Positions 32,232-35,628 of a stretch of 35,628 nucleotides of DNA are shown here, in pieces. The notes under the pieces are model-generated. The model had not been told where the DNA came from and ran no database searches. It saw nothing but the letters and a program-made list of their open reading frames with translations. Both the position numbers and the translations under genes were made by a program. Source of the stretch: Verrucomicrobiota bacterium (lineage in GTDB: Bacteria > Verrucomicrobiota > Kiritimatiellia > SS1-B-03-39 > UBA6053); NCBI GenBank assembly GCA_020831625.1, contig JAFIGD010000049.1, positions 1 to 35,628 on the forward strand, written 5' to 3'. How positions within the stretch are numbered: position 1 is the first letter of the stretch; every line of letters begins with the position of its first letter.

Positions 32232-32659
32232 GCTTCGCTGACAGTGACTTTGATCATTTTGTCGCCCTGGCGGATGGCGTCGACGACGTCCTGGCCTTCG
32301 GTCACCTTTCCGAAGACGGCATGTTTGTTGTCCAGCCAGGGACAGGCGACATGGGTGATGAAGAACTGCGAGCCGTTGGTGTTGGGGCCGGCGTTGGCCA
32401 TGGAGAGGATGCCGGGACCGGTGTGGCGGAGTTCGGGATGGAACTCATCCTTGAAGGTGTAGCCGGGACCGCCGGTTCCCCGTCCCTGGGGACAGCCGGT
32501 CTGAATCATGAAATCGGCAATGACGCGGTGGAACACCAGTCCGTCGTAAAAGCCTTTTTTGGCCAGGGTTTCAAAATTTTCGACGGTTTTGGGCACCTTG
32601 TCGTCGTGCAGTTGGATAACAATGGTGCCTTTATCGGTTTCGATGGTTGCTTTTTTCAT
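32228..32659 (-). CDS. Peptidyl-prolyl cis-trans isomerase, cyclophilin type
   Basis: A 143-residue single-domain cyclophilin that speeds proline isomerisation during folding. Active-site residues are in place: R45 and F50 in [15 protein letters not shown]53, NGSQFFIT (95-102) and [10 protein letters not shown] (108-117, with the His). The length is typical of the short bacterial form. No signal peptide is present, so it is cytoplasmic. It is 46 nt downstream of the ParB-like/OmpA fusion gene and overlaps the DUF6172 gene, so all three may share a transcript. Confidence 0.95.
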   Translation of the reverse strand: MKKATIETDKGTIVIQLHDDKVPKTVENFETLAKKGFYDGLVFHRVIADFMIQTGCPQGRGTGGPGYTFKDEFHPELRHTGPGILSMANAGPNTNGSQFFITHVACPWLDNKHAVFGKVTEGQDVVDAIRQGDKMIKVTVSEA

Positions 32660-32705
32660 AGACGTTCAGGATGGGGTTGGGGGTTTACTCCGCGGGCGGC
32701 GCTGA

Positions 32706-33788
32706 TTAGAGCCGCGCGGGTTGAATTTCAATTGAGACGGTCCGGTTTTTCGCTTTGTTGGAGGCCGGCGTGTTGGGGAAGGGGGGATCGCGGTCCCCGG
32801 AACTGATGGGACGCAGACGGGACGCCGGAATGCCGGCGCGGGTGGTGAGATATTGAACCACCTCCTGCGCCCGGAGTTCACCGAGGTGATCGTTGCTCTG
32901 GAACGCGCCGCCGGGACGGACGGGGTCATTGTCGGTATGGCCGATGACCACGATCAGGCAGTCGGCGCACGCGGCGGTGATGGCCTCGGCAATCCGGTTC
33001 AGGCGACGCTGTTGTGCCGGGTCGATGGTGGTCAGGCGGCTGAACACCGGCGACTGGAACACGATGCGGGGGGTGTTGTTGAGATCGCGGACTTCAATGC
33101 CGTCGATTTCGGAAAGCGCGGCCCGCCAATCACTGACGCTCTTGCGTCCGGAGGCGGTGGACGGGGTGTCAGGCCGTCTTTGCGGCGGGCGGGGTTCCGT
33201 CGGGGCGTCCGCGGAGCCGTTCACTTCGGCCGGATCCGCCGGAACTGGTTCCGGTCTCGGACCGCGGCAGCGGGAAAGGTGCAGCCCCGCCCAGAGGATC
33301 AGGATCACCGCCACCGCCAGGGTGAGAATGGATTTATAAGGCGTCTGGTGGGCGGGTCGGTTGAGTTCCTCCTCCAGGAGACCGTTCAGACGTCCGCTGG
33401 GTTTGTATTCGCCTGCGGGTTTGGCGGCGGAGGGCGGAGTCGGCGCCTGCAGTTTCCGCCGCTCGCCCATCAGATTGCTGGCGGCGTAAAACGCGGCGAT
33501 CGCGGAGTCATCCACGCGGCACAGCCGCACGGGAACCTCCTCCAGCCCGGCCTCGCGGGCCGCGGCCATCCGTTTGAACCCGGCGAGGACTTCGAGGCCC
33601 TCGGTGGTTTGACGCGCCAGCAGCGGCTGCAACACTCCATACGTGCGCACCGATTCCACCAGCGCCGGGGAAGGGGTCAGACTTTCCGGGGCGTTGGGGC
33701 CCGGACGCAGACGCGCCAGAGGAATCCGGGGCAGACGCTCGGATTGCGGGGGGGGATTGGAAGGGGGCGGGGTGTCGGAATCACTCAT
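32706..33788 (-). CDS. ParB-like domain fused to a membrane helix and an OmpA/MotB domain
   Basis: A 360-residue protein with an unusual domain order. Residues about 18-113 match the ParB/sulfiredoxin-fold N-terminal domain: LPRIPLARLRPG, SVRTYGVLQPLLARQ, EVLAGFKRMAAAREAGLEEV and ASNLMGERRKL, corresponding to the ParB boxes around GERRxRA and ENLQR. The GERR glutamate is replaced (GFKR), so CTP use is uncertain. One membrane helix follows (about 151-171, SILTLAVAVILILWAGLHL), then a Pro-rich linker, then an OmpA/MotB-like peptidoglycan-binding domain (about 245-355; IGHTDNDP, LGELRAQEVVQYL, NRTVSIEI). The layout predicts a cytoplasmic ParB-like part and a periplasmic anchor. ATG 33788 is preferred to GTG 33806. 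It lies between hisS and a cyclophilin on the same strand. Confidence 0.85.
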   Translation of the reverse strand: MSDSDTPPPSNPPPQSERLPRIPLARLRPGPNAPESLTPSPALVESVRTYGVLQPLLARQTTEGLEVLAGFKRMAAAREAGLEEVPVRLCRVDDSAIAAFYAASNLMGERRKLQAPTPPSAAKPAGEYKPSGRLNGLLEEELNRPAHQTPYKSILTLAVAVILILWAGLHLSRCRGPRPEPVPADPAEVNGSADAPTEPRPPQRRPDTPSTASGRKSVSDWRAALSEIDGIEVRDLNNTPRIVFQSPVFSRLTTIDPAQQRRLNRIAEAITAACADCLIVVIGHTDNDPVRPGGAFQSNDHLGELRAQEVVQYLTTRAGIPASRLRPISSGDRDPPFPNTPASNKAKNRTVSIEIQPARL

Positions 33789-33946
33789 AACGTTTCTTGG
33801 GATCACTTAACGCCATTTTCAGGAAAAGTGCAATCCCTCGTCGAGAAAACTTCAAAAAAGTGGATGCAGGAACCATGGACAGCCCTGCCGGACCACGGAT
33901 AGTGAACCAACGGATGGCTTGCGCCGGACAACGGATAAATTCCGAT

Positions 33947-35188
33947 TTACTTTAAAACGTCTTTAACTTGACCGAGAGGAACTTCGCTTTGCTCGCCGAC
34001 GGACATGTCGCGGACGGTGGCCGTGTTTTGGGCGAGTTCGTTTTCGCCGCGGAGTATCACCCAGCGGGCGTTTTGACGTCCGGCGGCTTTCATTTGCGCT
34101 TTCATGCTTTTGCCGGTGAGGTCCATGCGGACCCGGAAGCCGGCGGCGCGGAGGTCGGCGGCGAGAACGAAGTTGGCCCCGCGCGCCTCGTCGTTTTGGG
34201 CGACGAGCATGACCAGATCCTTCGCATCTTTGGCGAAAGCGGTTTTGGTGTCTTCGGAGAGGGCGAGGAGAACGCGCTCCATGCCGATGCCGAAGCCGAC
34301 GCCGTCGAGTTCGGTTTTTCCCATGGCCATGCGGTAGCGTCCGCCGCCGGAGAGGGCGTCCTGGGCGCCGAGGGCGGTGGAGGTGACCTCCCAGATGGTG
34401 TGCTGATAGTAATCGAGCCCGCGGACAAGCAGGGGATTGACTTCGTACGGGACTTTGAGCGCATCCAGCGCGGCGCGGACGCGGTCGAAGTAGGCGATGG
34501 ATTCCGGGGCCATCCAGGTGGTGATGGGCGGGAGGGATTGAACGATTTCTTTGCAGCCGGGCACTTTGCAGTCCAGAACGCGCAGCACATTGTTGTCGAG
34601 GCGGCGCTGACAGTCCCCGCAGAGGCTGTCCTGATGCGGCAGGAGTTCGTTTCGGAGTCCGTCCAGAATCCTCGGGAAATCCTCCGGCGCGCCGCGGGTG
34701 TTGAGCTGGAAGCTGACCGGACCGAGTTCCCAGGCTTCGAAGAGCGCGGCCTGCATGGCGATGATTTCCGCGTCCTGTTCCGGCGAGGCCGGGCCCATGC
34801 CTTCGACACCGAGCTGATGAAACTGACGGCGGCGGCCGGCCTGTGGCCGTTCGGCGCGGAACATCGGGCCGAGATAGTAAAGGCGGGCGTCCTGCGCCTC
34901 CTGACCCCGTCCGGCAAGGTGGCGCATCACCCCGGCGGTGCCTTCGGGCCGCATGCAGACCTGTTTGCCGCCGCGGGTTTCGAAGGCGTACATCTGCTTG
35001 GTGACGATCTCGCTGGTGTCTCCGAGCGAGTGCAGATACACGCCGACCTCTTCAAGAATGGGGGTGCGGACCTCCCGGAAATCATAGCGGGCCAGCACCT
35101 CCCGGGCGCGGGATTCGAGGGTCTGCCAAATCTCCACTTCGGGGGAGAAAATGTCGGACATGCCTTGGAGTGCTTGGGGGGTAGTCAT
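33947..35188 (-). CDS. hisS: Histidine-tRNA ligase
   Basis: A 413-residue class II synthetase charging tRNA-His. The N-terminus MTTPQALQGMSDIFSPE is the usual HisRS opening and fixes the start at 35188. Motif 1 surrounds FREVRTPILEEVGVY, motif 2 is FRAERPQAGRRRQFHQLGVE, the histidine-binding segment is LVRGLDYYQHTIWEV and motif 3 is GFGIGMERVLLAL. A cysteine cluster (LCGDCQRRLDNNVLRVLDCK) sits in the insertion, as in many bacterial HisRS. The C-terminal anticodon-binding domain follows from about residue 325. No strong ribosome binding site is seen. It reads towards the ParB-like/OmpA gene, 158 nt downstream. Confidence 0.97.
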   Translation of the reverse strand: MTTPQALQGMSDIFSPEVEIWQTLESRAREVLARYDFREVRTPILEEVGVYLHSLGDTSEIVTKQMYAFETRGGKQVCMRPEGTAGVMRHLAGRGQEAQDARLYYLGPMFRAERPQAGRRRQFHQLGVEGMGPASPEQDAEIIAMQAALFEAWELGPVSFQLNTRGAPEDFPRILDGLRNELLPHQDSLCGDCQRRLDNNVLRVLDCKVPGCKEIVQSLPPITTWMAPESIAYFDRVRAALDALKVPYEVNPLLVRGLDYYQHTIWEVTSTALGAQDALSGGGRYRMAMGKTELDGVGFGIGMERVLLALSEDTKTAFAKDAKDLVMLVAQNDEARGANFVLAADLRAAGFRVRMDLTGKSMKAQMKAAGRQNARWVILRGENELAQNTATVRDMSVGEQSEVPLGQVKDVLK

Positions 35189-35230
35189 AGAGGTCAGAGG
35201 GTAGAAATTGGTAGGGAGGGGCTTAAACTC

Positions 35231-35266
35231 GTAATCGTAATCGTAATCGTAATCGTAATCGTAATC
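35231..35266 (+). repeat. Perfect hexanucleotide tandem repeat (GTAATC)6
   Basis: Six exact copies of GTAATC, followed by GTGTTC, GTGTTC, GAGTTC, GGGTTC variants to about 35290. It lies about 40 nt upstream of the hisS start. The reverse-complement unit GATTAC occurs twice at 35297-35326, so the two tracts could pair. Confidence 0.95.
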
Positions 35267-35296
35267 GTGTTCGTGTTCGAGTTCGGGTTCGGGGGG

Positions 35297-35326
35297 ATTA
35301 AGATTACGATTAAGATTACGATTAAG
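35297..35326 (+). repeat. 12-nt-period repeat (ATTAAG ATTACG)
   Basis: attaagattacg occurs twice in tandem followed by another attaag. It is complementary in part to the (GTAATC)6 tract 31 nt before it. Confidence 0.85.
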
Positions 35327-35412
35327 AAAAGTAGGGAACGGGTTGGTTGTCGTGGACCCGAGCGGATTGATTGATAAAGGAATCCGGAGGAAATGGCAAT
35401 TCTATAGCGAGA

Positions 35413-35521
35413 TTTTACAGAAGGGAACAAAGAAAACAAAGCCTCTCCTCCGCATTTCCCCACGCGTTCCGCGTGGCAATCTGCCCCAAAGCCTTCGTTT
35501 CCTTCCTTACCTTCTGTAAAT
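35413..35521. repeat. Palindromic, MITE-like intergenic element
   Basis: The outer arms 35413-35443 (ttttacagaagggaacaaag...) and 35491-35521 are reverse complements at 24 of 31 positions, with 11 consecutive matches near the ends. In the centre ccacgcg (35460-35466) pairs perfectly with cgcgtgg (35470-35476) around TTC. It encodes no protein. A related arm sequence occurs at about 445-476 at the other end of the window, so it is a dispersed family. Confidence 0.7.
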
Positions 35522-35628
35522 AACTCGGCGGATTGGAAAGGGAGGTATGAAAGGAGCAGGAAGTGTCGATCCTCTGTGTTCGGGCCAACGGTCCGAGCCG
35601 ATACCAGCCCGGTCCGCAGACGGACTGA

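Larger units (their letters stand above)
35189..35628. other. Intergenic region of simple repeats and palindromes up to the window end
   Basis: It contains a perfect (GTAATC)6 tract, GTTCG-type hexamers, a 12-nt-period ATTAAGATTACG tract, a large palindromic element (35413-35521) and the small hairpin gtccgcagacggac (about 35612-35625). No gene is supported on either strand. Confidence 0.7.

Noticed and set aside
35231-35326. CRISPR array
   Set aside because: The repeats are six bases long with no spacers.
33968-35374. 468-codon plus-strand open frame
   Set aside because: It is antisense to hisS and runs into the (GTAATC)6 tract, giving a Val/Ile repeat; hisS motifs are unmistakable.

Overview
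The window is a GC-rich stretch of a Gram-negative bacterial chromosome. Outer-membrane and periplasmic proteins, a lipoprotein and an ExbB/ExbD proton channel indicate two membranes. A PVC-superphylum bacterium (Verrucomicrobiota/Kiritimatiellota-like) fits best: ExbB carries its own signal peptide, the EF-G has a non-canonical domain IV motif, a DUF6172-type gene is present, and intergenic DNA is full of short dispersed repeats. This placement is inference from gene style, not from a phylogenetic marker comparison.

Layout, left to right. Positions 1-841 are repeat-rich non-coding DNA starting with a poly-C run that cuts a possible methyltransferase start. At 842-2272 lies an AAA ATPase with a DUF234-type nuclease-like domain, framed by two 40-bp hairpin repeats. 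After another repeat-rich gap, a leftward cluster (8353 to 2936) encodes a voltage-gated-type ion channel, an MFS transporter, a small membrane protein, a GH95-like glycosidase and the nucleoside phosphorylase PpnP. A truncated DUF4143 ATPase remnant and tRNA-Val(UAC) follow.

At 9607-12600 is the front half of the S10 ribosomal operon (rpsJ-rplC-rplD-rplW-rplB-rpsS), which stops at a strong terminator after rpsS instead of continuing to rplV/rpsC. Next come leftward envelope genes (12654-15703), an MBL-fold exonuclease, a TrmJ-like tRNA methyltransferase, a possible degenerate archaemetzincin coupled to serS, and a Tat-type Mn superoxide dismutase. A rightward operon at 20496-25915 encodes two periplasmic TPR-type proteins, ExbB and two ExbD proteins, with no TonB.

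The right part holds a lipoprotein, an EF-G paralogue, a VapBC-type toxin-antitoxin pair with an operator overlapping its promoter and start codon, and a 678-residue membrane protein with an EF-hand-like loop. Then come a DUF6172 protein, a cyclophilin, a protein that joins a ParB-like domain through one membrane helix to an OmpA/MotB peptidoglycan-binding domain, and hisS. The window ends in hexanucleotide repeats and a palindromic element.

The most novel-looking items are the ParB-like/OmpA membrane fusion, the hairpin-framed ATPase-nuclease cassette and the ExbBD machine with dedicated TPR partners. No phage, CRISPR array or recognisable transposase was seen.
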